The notes: generated by a model not told the origin, from the sequence alone. DNA of 64,000 nucleotides from CAYHEQ01 sp964355795 (GCA_964355795.1 CAYHEQ010000001.1:1-64000); one strand, 5' to 3'; numbered from the stretch's first letter, positions 47,865-55,922 are shown. Numbers and translations: made by a program.

Positions 47865-47906
47865 CCACTGCCTGCCCCGACCATGGCGTCGGGGAGCTAA
47901 GGTGGC
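47865..47906 (-). pseudogene. Broken tRNA-Thr(TGT): 5' fragment with palindrome in the D-loop
   Basis: The RNA-sense GCCACCTTAGCT is identical to the first 12 bases of the intact tRNA-Thr(TGT). It is followed by a 20-bp hairpin (CCCCGAC...GTCGGGG core, 47875-47894), CAGG and CAGTGG, the continuation of the D-loop. The rest is lost and the intact gene begins 7 bp further on. Confidence 0.7.
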
Positions 47907-47920
47907 AAATCTACAAAAAA

Positions 47921-48607
47921 TTATTCCACCCGCAATTCCGCCATTTTTTCCGTCGCTTCTTTAATCAATTGCTGATAATCCTCATTATCTTTTTCCAAAA
48001 CTAAAGCTTTCTTGTAGCTATCCAAAGCCTTGTCATACTGCCGTAAAGCCGCGTAAGATAACCCCAGATTGATATAGCGATGAGGCACCAAACCATTGAG
48101 CTGAATAGATCTCTGATACGCCTCTATCGCTTCCACGTATCGCCCTTGATTGAAAAGCGCCAAGCCAAGATTGTTGTGAATCAGATCATTGTTTTTGTCA
48201 TACTTCAAAGCCGTCCTGAAAGCTTCTTTGGCGTCAGCGAAATTTTCCTGTTCTATATATATAACGCCCAATTTGTTGTAAAGCTTAGGATTTTTCGGAT
48301 CTTTCTCAATAGTAGAAATTAAAATCTTTTCCGCCTCTGTATGATTTTTCTGATCGATCAATTCTCCCACTTTTTCCAACACTTCGTCGGCAGAATTGCT
48401 TTTCTGTTTGACAAATCTCGGGATGGACTTGCTGGTTTTTTTACTCTTTTTACCGTTGGTTTCTTCGGAAGCTTCGTATCTATTGAGCTTCGCCTCGCCA
48501 TTACTATTGCCCCGCCTTTTCAAAAGCTCCTCGGAAACTTCTGGCATTTTGCGAGCCACAACAAAAACCAACGCCGCCAATGCTACAACTAGAATGATGA
48601 TTTCCAT
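47921..48607 (-). CDS. Membrane-anchored TPR protein
   Basis: This 228-residue protein has an N-terminal membrane helix (IIILVVALAALVFVVA), a basic linker and four TPR units (about 80-220: YNKLGVIYIEQENFADAKEAFRTALKYD, IHNNLGLALFNQGRYVEAIEAYQRSI, YINLGLSYAALRQYDKALDSYKKAL). It probably organises a complex at the membrane; no partner is evident. A GCGATGC palindrome separates it from holB. Confidence 0.8.
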   Translation of the reverse strand: MEIIILVVALAALVFVVARKMPEVSEELLKRRGNSNGEAKLNRYEASEETNGKKSKKTSKSIPRFVKQKSNSADEVLEKVGELIDQKNHTEAEKILISTIEKDPKNPKLYNKLGVIYIEQENFADAKEAFRTALKYDKNNDLIHNNLGLALFNQGRYVEAIEAYQRSIQLNGLVPHRYINLGLSYAALRQYDKALDSYKKALVLEKDNEDYQQLIKEATEKMAELRVE

Positions 48608-48623
48608 ATACTTTTAGTTAATA

Positions 48624-48730
48624 GCGATGCGAATGATACGAATTTTTCATGCGAATATGGCGAATCCCTATGCGAATCCAATTTGCATGAATATTCGTAG
48701 ATTCGCATGTCATTCGTAGATTAGCATCGC
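48624..48730. repeat. GCGATGC-family long palindrome (no cargo)
   Basis: Ends GCGATGCGAAT and ATTAGCATCGC, with internal ATTCGTAG and TGCGAAT motifs. It fills the gap between the TPR gene and holB. Confidence 0.8.
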
Positions 48731-48732
48731 GT

Positions 48733-49575
48733 TTATGAAATGAACAGATTCTCAAAAAAAATCCTCTTGGAGGCATTACTCTCCAAGGCGCTTTCCACTT
48801 TCAACAGCTTTTCCAAAACCTTGGCTATTCTACCATAAGGCAATGATTTTTCCAAGTCTCCCCAAGAATCTTTTTCAAAATCCCCCAATTCCCCTATCCC
48901 TTGCGTATTCAAAGCCAAATTTCTCAAAACCCAAATCATCATATCAATGTCTTTTTGCGGTTCTTCTTTCTCCGCCAGCTCCTTGGCTCTGATTAATTTC
49001 AAGAAATCTTTTTCGGATAACAAATCACGGCAAATAGCGATGGCGTTTCCCCCTTCTTCTCCGTCTGTTGCGGAAAAATCTTCGTAAAAATAGACTGATT
49101 GCGCTCGAGACAAAATAGTCTTGGGCATACCGCTCTTATCCCCAGCGGTTAAGATGATGATAGACTTCGCCGGTGGTTCCTCCAGGGTTTTGAGGAGCGC
49201 CTCACAAGCTTCATTGGTCAGCTTCTCCGCATTGTTTATTATCAGAAATTTCCACTCGCCCTTGGAGCGAGAAAGATTGATGCCCCTTTGCGCCTCCCGA
49301 ATATCGTCTATCAAAATATGCTCGTCGCCTTTGTCTATCATATGAGTATCAACAAAGGTGCCCGACGAAGCTAGGCGACAATGATGACATTTTCCACAAG
49401 GGCTATCCCCCTTCCTTTCTTGACATTGAAAATATTGGGAAAGATATTTGGCAAAATCTTTCTTCTTTTCGCCCTTTGGACCGTAAAAAATATAGGCGTG
49501 AGAAAGCCTCTCTGACTCCAAAGCTTTTTGAAAAAATCCCAATTGTCTCGGGTATTCTTCTTTAATATCCACCAT
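48733..49575 (-). CDS. holB: DNA polymerase III delta' subunit
   Basis: Delta' is part of the clamp loader. The 280-residue protein has the degenerate P-loop GPKGEKKKDF (no functional Walker A, as in delta'), a zinc module (CQERKGDSPCGKCHHC, about 50-66), and the sensor regions LLKTLEEPPAKSIIILTA and KTILSRAQ. SRC motif-like residues are replaced by SRAQ. A DnaX homologue would be elsewhere. It starts just before a divergent zinc-ribbon gene. Confidence 0.85.
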   Translation of the reverse strand: MVDIKEEYPRQLGFFQKALESERLSHAYIFYGPKGEKKKDFAKYLSQYFQCQERKGDSPCGKCHHCRLASSGTFVDTHMIDKGDEHILIDDIREAQRGINLSRSKGEWKFLIINNAEKLTNEACEALLKTLEEPPAKSIIILTAGDKSGMPKTILSRAQSVYFYEDFSATDGEEGGNAIAICRDLLSEKDFLKLIRAKELAEKEEPQKDIDMMIWVLRNLALNTQGIGELGDFEKDSWGDLEKSLPYGRIAKVLEKLLKVESALESNASKRIFFENLFIS

Positions 49576-49619
49576 AGAAGATTATTATACCATTTCTCCA
49601 AATATGGTATACTAGGTTC

Positions 49620-49705
49620 TACGGATTACAGATAGTACAGATGTACGGATAATGCAAACATATCCTATCTGTAATCTGTAAATCCGTATTATCCGTAATC
49701 CGTAG
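49620..49705. repeat. ACGGATTACAGAT-type repeat cluster
   Basis: The divergent promoter region between holB and the zinc-ribbon gene is made of ATCCGTAATCCGTAG and CTATCTGTAATCTG repeats, direct and inverted. Similar runs occur at 11775-11822 and 15890-15930. Confidence 0.6.
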
Positions 49706-49708
49706 AGT

Positions 49709-50026
49709 ATGAAATTTGAAGACAAAGAATTAGAATGCCAAGATTGCGGAGCCAAATTCACTTGGGATGCTTCCGAACAAGCTTATTTTGCCAAAAAAGG
49801 CTTCAAAGAAGTTCCTCGCCGTTGTCGCGCCTGTCGAGCGAAAAAGAAAATTGAAAAGGAAGCCGAAGAGGCTAAGGAAAAAGAAATCACCTGCGCTATT
49901 TGCGGAGTCAAATCAGTATCAACGCACGAGATAGCTCCGGATGAAGAAACGATATGTATGGACTGCGTTCTGAAAGAACAAATGGAGCCAACTGTTGCCC
50001 CTCCGCTAGAAACCCCAGCAACCTAG
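49709..50026 (+). CDS. Zinc-ribbon protein (zf-trcl type)
   Basis: This 105-residue protein begins FEDKELECQDCGAKFTWDASEQAYFAKKGF and has CRAC, typical of the probable zinc-ribbon domain family (zf-trcl). A second cysteine cluster (CAICG...CMDC, about 70-95) forms another ribbon. Function unknown. It is followed by an intrinsic terminator. Confidence 0.8.
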   Translation: MKFEDKELECQDCGAKFTWDASEQAYFAKKGFKEVPRRCRACRAKKKIEKEAEEAKEKEITCAICGVKSVSTHEIAPDEETICMDCVLKEQMEPTVAPPLETPAT

Positions 50027-50044
50027 AACCGACCTAGAACAAAA

Positions 50045-50075
50045 AAGAGATTCCTAACGGAATTTCTTTTTTCAT
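50045..50075 (+). terminator. Intrinsic terminator after the zinc-ribbon gene
   Basis: AGAAATTCC-type stem (AGATTCC-TAAC-GGAATTT) followed by CTTTTTTC on the plus strand. Confidence 0.75.
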
Positions 50076-50119
50076 ACTATCATTTTTCTCACCAGAGATT
50101 AGAAGCTAAAAACTGAAAA

Positions 50120-50308
50120 CTATAAACTAATTTTCCCCTTGCTTTTCATACACTTCGTACACAGCTTCACGCGAATCTTCTTCCCGCGGATTATTAGGCT
50201 GGTTGGCTGAATATTGGCGTTGAAAACTCTTCTCGTATGACGATTGGAGTGACTAACGTTATTGCCGGTCGTTCTCGTTTTTCCGCATGCTTGACACATC
50301 TTTGACAT
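50120..50308 (-). CDS. rpmB: 50S ribosomal protein bL28
   Basis: From the ATG at 50308 the product is 62 residues with MSKMCQACGKTRTTGNNVSHSNRHTRRVFNANIQ (in the usual order CxxC, then the SHSNRHT core) and a C-terminal CTKCMKSKG. It is the zinc-binding form with two CxxC pairs. The ORF upstream of the ATG is not needed. Confidence 0.92.
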   Translation of the reverse strand: MSKMCQACGKTRTTGNNVSHSNRHTRRVFNANIQPTSLIIRGKKIRVKLCTKCMKSKGKISL

Positions 50309-50407
50309 TGTTGTTTCCCTCAAGTAATATGGATAATAGAAATGTAACTTAGTTATTTTATCAAAAAGATTTGCTTTTGGCAAGAAGGAAAGGCAAAGGA
50401 AAGATAT

Positions 50408-51094
50408 ATGTTGCTCCTCAATCTATTCTCCCAGCCTCTTGACCTCGCGGCGGTTTTGATCGCCATCGTCATCGGTCTGACTGTCCACGAATTTGCTCAC
50501 GCTTGGATGGCGGCTCGCCTCGGCGACTTGACCGCCAAATACGCGGGAAGATTATCTTTGAATCCTTCGCGTCATTTTGATTTCACCGGCACATTATTTT
50601 TGCTTTTGGTCGGCTTTGGTTGGGGCAAGCCAGTGCCGATCAATCCCAACGCTCTGCACGGTCGCTACGCTGAACTCAAAGTTTCCTTGGCTGGACCTTT
50701 TTCTAATATTTTAATGGCGCTCATTTGCTCCATCCCTATCGCTATCGCCTTGGGACTCGGCCTCTCTTACGAAGCTAATATCTATCTGCATTTCATTAGG
50801 GTTATCGCGGAGATCAATGTTTTCTTTGCCGCCTTCAATCTCTTACCTATCTTTCCGCTGGATGGATCGGCCATCATCAAAGCTCTCGCGCCTCGCTCTT
50901 GGCATTATAAATTAGCCGATTGGGAGAGATCCGGTATCATCATTCTTTTTGGCATCCTTTTTGTGGAAATGGTCTTTCGCATCAATATCCTTTTTCCTTT
51001 TATTTATGCAATCAGCAGATTTTTTCTTTTCATTATCGCTTTTGTTTTGCAACCATTTTCGTATCTCTCCGCATATCTCTCTTCCCTATTTTAA
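50408..51094 (+). CDS. Site-2 protease family (M50) membrane metalloprotease
   Basis: This 228-residue polytopic protein has the zinc motif HEFAH in LTVHEFAHAWMAARLGD (about residues 25-41) and the third ligand in FNLLPIFPLDG (about 148-158). GKPVPINPNAL (about 77-87) is typical of the stand-alone S2P-like group. It would cleave membrane-embedded substrates; these are unknown here. Confidence 0.9.
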   Translation: MLLLNLFSQPLDLAAVLIAIVIGLTVHEFAHAWMAARLGDLTAKYAGRLSLNPSRHFDFTGTLFLLLVGFGWGKPVPINPNALHGRYAELKVSLAGPFSNILMALICSIPIAIALGLGLSYEANIYLHFIRVIAEINVFFAAFNLLPIFPLDGSAIIKALAPRSWHYKLADWERSGIIILFGILFVEMVFRINILFPFIYAISRFFLFIIAFVLQPFSYLSAYLSSLF

Positions 51095-51096
51095 TC

Positions 51097-51210
51097 GCGA
51101 TGCGAATAGCGCAAATTTGAAATGCCGTGCGAATATAACGAATTTTTATACTAATAATCTCGTTCGCATAAGATTCGTAGATTCGCATACCATTCGTAGA
51201 TTAGCATCGC
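51097..51210. repeat. GCGATGC-family long palindrome (no cargo)
   Basis: Ends GCGATGCGAAT and ATTAGCATCGC; it lies between the protease gene and the 6S-like RNA promoter. Confidence 0.75.
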
Positions 51211-51226
51211 TTGTGTTGTTAAGTCG

Positions 51227-51255
51227 TTGCACGCGCAAAAAAATTTCAGTATAAT
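51227..51255 (+). promoter_or_regulatory. Sigma-70-type promoter of the 6S-like RNA
   Basis: TTGCAC at 51227-51232 and a consensus TATAAT at 51250-51255 are spaced by 17 bases. Confidence 0.75.
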
Positions 51256-51261
51256 CATAAT

Positions 51262-51447
51262 ATCCACAGTATCAGACGAAACCTGTTCTGTGGATGGGAT
51301 GAGCTAAGATCGACCTACACTATAATCGAGGGAGTCCAACATAGATACTTGCCCGCGATTCGTTCGTAGCATTTATTTGCGGACACCCACCTAGATTTCC
51401 TAGGTCATCGATCTTTCTTTCGTCCCATCCATAGAGTAGGTTTTTTT
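51262..51447 (+). ncRNA. ssrS: 6S-like regulatory RNA (candidate SsrS)
   Basis: 6S RNA mimics an open promoter and sequesters RNA polymerase. The transcript of about 185 nt has a long closing stem (CCTGTTCTGTGGATGGGA against TCCCATCCATAGAGTAGG), an inner stem (AAGATCGACCT against AGGTCATCGATCTT) and a central irregular region, forming a rod. It ends in seven T residues, where the closing stem also serves as terminator. Size and rod shape fit 6S RNA; a covariance search would be needed to confirm. A consensus promoter precedes it and tRNA-Pro follows. Confidence 0.6.
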
Positions 51448-51486
51448 ATTTGAAAAAATCAGGTATAATATTTTTGCTTCTTTTCT

Positions 51487-51557
51487 CGGAGCGTAGCATA
51501 ATGGTAGTGTGCACGCATGGGGTGCGTGTGGCCCGGGTTCGATTCCCGGCGTTCCGA
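51487..51557 (+). tRNA. tRNA-Pro (anticodon GGG)
   Basis: Acceptor CGGAGCG/CGTTCCG with one G-T pair, D-arm TAGCATAATGGTAGTG, anticodon arm ACGC-ATGGGGT-GCGT with GGG, T-arm CCGGG-TTCGATT-CCCGG. The CCA is not encoded. Confidence 0.92.
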
Positions 51558-51586
51558 TTCAATTCGCATATAACTAAATCCATATT

Positions 51587-52180
51587 ATGAAAAGTTACAA
51601 CAAGGTTAAAGAGCTACCTTTCCAAGAGCTCAAGGGAATTTCTGCCAAAACGATGGAGGTTCATTTTGGCAAACTTTATCAGGGCTATGTGAAAAAATGG
51701 CAAGAGATTCAGGACAAGGTGGCTAACGCCGACCAAGCTTCGGCCAACGCCAGCTTCAGCGATTTGCGAGAGCTGAAATTGGAAGAAACCTTCACTGCTG
51801 ACGCTATTCTCCTCCACGAAGCGTATTTTGACATCTTAGGTGGAGACGGTAAGCCAAGTGGAAGCATTATGGAGGCGATCGCCAAAGATTTTGGTTCTTT
51901 TGAGCAATGGGTAGAAGAATTCAAAGCCCTCGGTCTTTGCGCTCGCGGTTGGGTTATTCTAGCCTACGACTTCAATGACGGTCGGCTACGAAATTATACC
52001 GCCGACGCGCACAATCAAGGCGGTATCTGGGGTTCAGCGCCCATTGTCGTCCTCGATGTCTATGAACACGCCTACTTCATTGATTTCGGCTCCGACCGCA
52101 AAGCCTATATTGAAGCCTATTTTGAAAATCTCAATTGGGAAGCAGTAGAAAAAAAATGCACTAAGGTTAAAATAAACTAG
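51587..52180 (+). CDS. sodB: Superoxide dismutase, Fe/Mn family
   Basis: Fe/Mn-SOD removes superoxide. The metal ligands are recognisable: His26 in TMEVHFGKLY, the second His in LLHEAYFD (about 78), and Asp and His in LDVYEHAYF (about 160-164). The usual HxxKHH around the active site reads HFGKLY, so two second-shell His positions are changed while the substrate-gateway Tyr34 (YQGYV) is retained. Length is normal (197). The gene follows tRNA-Pro by 30 bp. Confidence 0.88.
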   Translation: MKSYNKVKELPFQELKGISAKTMEVHFGKLYQGYVKKWQEIQDKVANADQASANASFSDLRELKLEETFTADAILLHEAYFDILGGDGKPSGSIMEAIAKDFGSFEQWVEEFKALGLCARGWVILAYDFNDGRLRNYTADAHNQGGIWGSAPIVVLDVYEHAYFIDFGSDRKAYIEAYFENLNWEAVEKKCTKVKIN

Positions 52181-52228
52181 GTCTTGATGTTTCGTTAGAA
52201 ATTAGTAATTAGAAATTAGAAATTTATT

Positions 52229-52762
52229 CTATTTGGCATTCATTCTCTCCGCCAAATAGAATATGGCTATCCCAAAGGCCACTGAAACATTGAGAGATTT
52301 GCGCGCCCCTAGCATCGGAATTTCAATAACGACATCGGCCAACCGTTGCAAGGATTTAGACACTCCCCTAACTTCATTGCCGATGATCAAAGCGATCTTG
52401 CCACTCGGTTTGTATTTTTTGTAACCAATCGCATCTTTTGCCTGTTCTAGGCAAACTATTTGATAACCCTCCCCCTTCAAGCATTTAATGAGCTCCCCTA
52501 TCGTCTTCACTGGATGAATGTTCTCTTGTGATATTTTTTCTGCGTACTTCCGCGTAAATTTCCGCGTAGATCCGCGCAAAGTAACCCACGGAACCATATT
52601 TTCGGAGCCCAAAGCCACCTTGGCTATCTCTTTCTTCGGCGGACAGCCTGTATAGCCAGTCAAAAAAATCTTGTCCACCCCCGCCCCCTCCGCGGTACGA
52701 AAAATAGACCCCACATTGTGGAGCGAACGAATATTGTGAGCGATAATAACGATATTTTTCAT
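52229..52762 (-). CDS. tRNA/rRNA 2'-O-methyltransferase, SpoU (TrmH) family
   Basis: This SPOUT-fold methyltransferase shows NVGSIFRTAEGAGVDKIFLTG (motif 1), ALIIGNEVRGVS (motif 2) and IPMLGARKSLNVSVAFGIAIFY (motif 3). Length 177. Residues of about 63-80 (RGSTRKFTRKYAEK) are encoded by tandem TCCGCGTAAATTTCCGCGTA-like repeats related to the CTGCG repeats elsewhere, so a small in-frame insertion is likely. The methylated RNA is unknown. Confidence 0.88.
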   Translation of the reverse strand: MKNIVIIAHNIRSLHNVGSIFRTAEGAGVDKIFLTGYTGCPPKKEIAKVALGSENMVPWVTLRGSTRKFTRKYAEKISQENIHPVKTIGELIKCLKGEGYQIVCLEQAKDAIGYKKYKPSGKIALIIGNEVRGVSKSLQRLADVVIEIPMLGARKSLNVSVAFGIAIFYLAERMNAK

Positions 52763-52811
52763 ATAACTTCACATAGCATACTCAATAAAACATCCCACCA
52801 CAACACCACGA

Positions 52812-52841
52812 CATTCTCACATTCGCAAGAATGTGAGAATG
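52812..52841. promoter_or_regulatory. Palindrome 1 of 3, ATTCTCACATTC type, after the ArsR-like gene
   Basis: A near-perfect 30-bp palindrome CATTCTCACATTC-GCAA-GAATGTGAGAATG at the end of the regulator gene. Similar ones are at 53127-53156 and 55152-55181. The three share the TCACATTC/GAATGTGA half-site. No T run follows, so it is unlikely to be a simple terminator. Confidence 0.7.
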
Positions 52842-53114
52842 TTAAAATTGCTTAGTGAAGTTGATAACTTTCTTCCCATAGGGTGAGAGAGAATGAGCCA
52901 CTGCTCTACCCTGATACTTTTTGTTCAAAAGACCAGCCTGAACTAATCGCCTTGTGTGTTCGGAGATTGTTTTCATATTACAATTGAGAGCCTCTGCAAT
53001 CTCATCTAGCGTCATGCCACTTTTCTTATCTATCAGAAAAAGAATGTCCAGACGCCGATGGTTAGCCGCCCCTTTAAAATATCTCTCTAACTGTTTGGCT
53101 GTTTTCATATTCAA
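52842..53114 (-). CDS. ArsR-like winged-helix transcription regulator
   Basis: This 90-residue protein has a helix-turn-helix with FKGAANHRRLDILFLIDKKSGMTLDEIAEALNCNMKTISEHTRRLVQAGLL (written across two helices) and a wing (YQGRAVAHSLSPYGKKV). It lacks the ArsR metal-binding cysteines, so its signal is unknown. It likely binds the near-identical palindromes just before it, just after it and ahead of the helicase gene. It is transcribed downstream of the helicase gene with 43 bp between. Confidence 0.85.
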   Translation of the reverse strand: MNMKTAKQLERYFKGAANHRRLDILFLIDKKSGMTLDEIAEALNCNMKTISEHTRRLVQAGLLNKKYQGRAVAHSLSPYGKKVINFTKQF

Positions 53115-53126
53115 ATGATATCACAA

Positions 53127-53156
53127 TATTCTCACATTCTCAAGAATGTGAGAATA
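53127..53156. promoter_or_regulatory. Palindrome 2 of 3, likely operator of the ArsR-like gene
   Basis: TATTCTCACATTCTCAAGAATGTGAGAATA is a perfect inverted repeat centred on CTCAAG between the helicase stop and the ArsR-like start, an autoregulatory position. Confidence 0.75.
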
Positions 53157-53157
53157 T

Positions 53158-55101
53158 CTAATTTCTGTATATTTTATCTACTAGCCCCAATTTAACAAGA
53201 CGCGACCTGATAGATCCTTTTGTTCTTTCAAACATGGTTGCAAGATTGACGGTAGATTTACCTTCTCTAAAAAGCTTTGTTAATTTTTCATCCTGCGCTT
53301 CATCCCATGGCAAGTAAGCGCTTGGATGCTTTTCTCGCATTTCATCAAGATCAACTTTCTTGTCAGTAATTGCTTTTCGTTCTTCTCCTATCAACATTCT
53401 CGCAATTCGTAATTCTTCATATGAATATTTCCCATTAAATTTTTCAAAAACCGGCGAGAGCCTCATCGTATCAAGCTCTCTAAATGTTGCTTGTATTTGC
53501 GAAATATTTTTGGCTAGAGAATCCGAAACCAAACGAGCAAAGACATCAGCAAGGAGTATTTTCTCCCCTTCTACTAAATGTTCTATGTGATCTAATATCG
53601 TTCGCTCGTGGAGAGAACGCACTTTGGCTATTTCAATAATATTTTTGCCCTCCAACCATAGTTTCAGGGTTTCTTGGTATGTATCTGTTTTCTTTTTCTT
53701 GACCTTCAGAGAGTGCTGGTTGTTTTCTGCCAATGGCGTAATATGTCCGCCACAAGCAATGATAAAGTTTTCATGCGTTTTAACCAATTCTGTCTGATTG
53801 ACCAAAGAATATCTCCTTTCTACTTCAAAAGATGCCTGGCGAAATGAATTATCTTGAGTCAAAACATCCGGACTCACTCGAAAAGCCATTTCATTCCAGC
53901 CGAGAAGATGGACACCAGAAAGTCGTCGCACGCGAGAAAGCGCCACATACCCCTGTCCAAATTCAAAAACACCCGAGAGATCCATCACCGCTTCGTCCAA
54001 ACTCATGCCCTGACTTTTGTGCACAGTAATGGCCCATGCGAGACGCAATGGCAGTTGAGTGAGACGCGCGCGCGCTTCACCGCCTACCTCTATCGTCCAA
54101 TCCATCGGCTTAACGAGAATATGCCTGCCATTTTTTGTTTTAACTACCGGATGCCCGTTCTCCTCATTAAATGATGCAACTACTCCCAGAGTACCATTGG
54201 CAAATCCTTCGCGAGGATTATTTTTTGTGAACATCACCACCGCGCCTTTTTTCAAATGTAATATCTCCGGCGAAAGACAACCCTTTTTCATTGATGCGAC
54301 CAATGATTTATGCCCCCTTGAACCCATCGTAAAGGTATGATTGTTGTCAGTAAGATTCCCCAACATCATATCGTTAATTCGATCCACATCGGCATTATGT
54401 GAAAAAAGTTTCGTCATACCATCCGACAACATATCGCGCGTCACTTTTCTTTCTTTAATATGCTTGAAATGATTTTCGTCAAAATTATTTCGCCTGATAG
54501 CCGATAGTAAAGAAAGAAATACAGGATCATCCTGACGATACTGCTCGTCCAAATAACAAGTAGTTAGCTCCGCTTTTTCCCAAGCAGGCGAAGCGTAAGC
54601 AAAAGGACTTTCCTCCTCATCGCCCAAAAATGTCGTTTGCCTATTCATACTTTCATCTTTTCTAACAATAGGCGGGAGCTGAAAAAAATCACCTACCAAA
54701 ACTATCTGCATACCACCAAATGGTTTTTCTTTGTTTTTGATAGCTCGGCATACCATATCCACCATAGTAAGCGTTGTCGCCGACAACATAGATACTTCGT
54801 CAATGACGAGAACTCGCGCATCCTCAATACGATCGGTAATATATTTGCTTGAGACAATATCGTTAATATCGCTTTTGCTTAGTTTATCTTTGATGCCAAT
54901 CCCCGACCACGAATGGATGGTCATCCCGCCAAGATGCGTCGCTGCGATACCTGTTGAAGCTGTAATTGCTGGCTCTATTTTATAAGAACGCAAATACCGC
55001 ACATATTCATTAACAGTATGTGTCTTGCCACTCCCAGGTTCTCCAGTCAAAAAAACATTGGCCCCAGATTTCAATATATTCAGAGCTTGATCTTGTGTCA
55101 T
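53158..55101 (-). CDS. PIF1-like helicase with C-terminal helix-turn-helix domains
   Basis: A 647-residue superfamily 1B helicase: Walker A GEPGSGKT (about 18-25), Walker B LVIDEVSM (about 98-105), GDFFQLPPI, and the C-terminal AITVHKSQGMSL and YVALSRVRRLSG. After about residue 430 a linker leads to a RecQ-type HTH (TLKLWLEGKNIIEIAKVRSLHERTILDHIEHLVEGE) and a final DEKLTKLFREGKSTVNLATMFERTKGSIRSRL HTH-like segment. It is probably involved in DNA replication or repair. The palindrome at 55152-55181 lies in its promoter and may place it under the ArsR-like regulator. Confidence 0.88.
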   Translation of the reverse strand: MTQDQALNILKSGANVFLTGEPGSGKTHTVNEYVRYLRSYKIEPAITASTGIAATHLGGMTIHSWSGIGIKDKLSKSDINDIVSSKYITDRIEDARVLVIDEVSMLSATTLTMVDMVCRAIKNKEKPFGGMQIVLVGDFFQLPPIVRKDESMNRQTTFLGDEEESPFAYASPAWEKAELTTCYLDEQYRQDDPVFLSLLSAIRRNNFDENHFKHIKERKVTRDMLSDGMTKLFSHNADVDRINDMMLGNLTDNNHTFTMGSRGHKSLVASMKKGCLSPEILHLKKGAVVMFTKNNPREGFANGTLGVVASFNEENGHPVVKTKNGRHILVKPMDWTIEVGGEARARLTQLPLRLAWAITVHKSQGMSLDEAVMDLSGVFEFGQGYVALSRVRRLSGVHLLGWNEMAFRVSPDVLTQDNSFRQASFEVERRYSLVNQTELVKTHENFIIACGGHITPLAENNQHSLKVKKKKTDTYQETLKLWLEGKNIIEIAKVRSLHERTILDHIEHLVEGEKILLADVFARLVSDSLAKNISQIQATFRELDTMRLSPVFEKFNGKYSYEELRIARMLIGEERKAITDKKVDLDEMREKHPSAYLPWDEAQDEKLTKLFREGKSTVNLATMFERTKGSIRSRLVKLGLVDKIYRN

Positions 55102-55151
55102 ACGCCACCATTATACACACAACCCCCTCGCAGATAAAGATAAGCAACTAT

Positions 55152-55181
55152 CATTCTCACATTCTTGAGAATGTGAGAATG
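55152..55181. promoter_or_regulatory. Palindrome 3 of 3, between the helicase and VKOR genes
   Basis: CATTCTCACATTC-TTGA-GAATGTGAGAATG, differing from the others only at the centre and outer bases. It lies 50 bp upstream of the helicase start and 85 bp upstream of the divergent VKOR gene, so it could control either. Confidence 0.75.
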
Positions 55182-55266
55182 AGTTGTAAAATAACAAAAA
55201 CGAAAAGATACGCGTGGGCGAGTGAGCAATGTGATATAATTATTACAACTAAAACTAAGAGGCTCT

Positions 55267-55731
55267 ATGAACAAAAAAACATTTTGGATTTTGGTTTTTT
55301 TCATCCTCCTCTCCCTCATCGGATTGGCAGACTCTATTTACTTAACTTACGAACATTATACGGGAGCGCCTCTGGTTTGTATTATAACCCAAGGTTGCGA
55401 TACCGTCACCACCTCCCCCCAAGCCTATATTTTTGGCGTCTATATCGCCATTTATGGCGTTATCTATTATTCTCTGATTTTCTTTTTGAGCTTGATGGCA
55501 ATTACCACCAATTACGCGCGAAGCGCAAATTTCTATAAATTTCTTATCTTTCTAACCCCCCTCGGTTTCCTCGCCTCTCTCTATTTCCTCTACCTCCAAG
55601 CCTTCGTTATTGGCACTTTCTGTACCTGGTGCCTCATCTCGGCTATTGATTCAACCCTGCTCTTCATATTGGGACTATATTTAGCAAACGATAACCACCG
55701 TAGCCATATTTTCGTGGAAGATAAGCTCTAA
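55267..55731 (+). CDS. VKOR family membrane oxidoreductase
   Basis: VKOR homologues reoxidise disulfide-forming partners using quinones. The 154-residue protein has four membrane helices, the redox motif CTWC (about residues 118-121) and the loop cysteine pair in VCIITQGCDTV, with the conserved Ser/Thr region after it. The DsbA-like partner is not fused. A TATAAT -10 box lies at 55235-55240. Many exported proteins in this window contain cysteine pairs, making a role in their oxidation plausible. Confidence 0.88.
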   Translation: MNKKTFWILVFFILLSLIGLADSIYLTYEHYTGAPLVCIITQGCDTVTTSPQAYIFGVYIAIYGVIYYSLIFFLSLMAITTNYARSANFYKFLIFLTPLGFLASLYFLYLQAFVIGTFCTWCLISAIDSTLLFILGLYLANDNHRSHIFVEDKL

Positions 55732-55922
55732 TTTCTTATTTTCTTAATTTTTTATTTTCTTAGCCCTACCGTTTTCCACAAGAAAACTCCCCTTGCGTAA
55801 AATCCTTATCGGGTTAAAATGAGAGAGAACACCAGCAATTTGGTAATTTGTTGTAATTGAGTAACTGATTGCAATTAATTACTATAAATTAGCATCAGTT
55901 ACCACCAATTACCCGAATCCCC

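Noticed and set aside
46984..47906. CRISPR array suggested by repeated short palindromes
   Set aside because: Spacing is irregular, the units are parts of tRNAs, and no cas genes are near.
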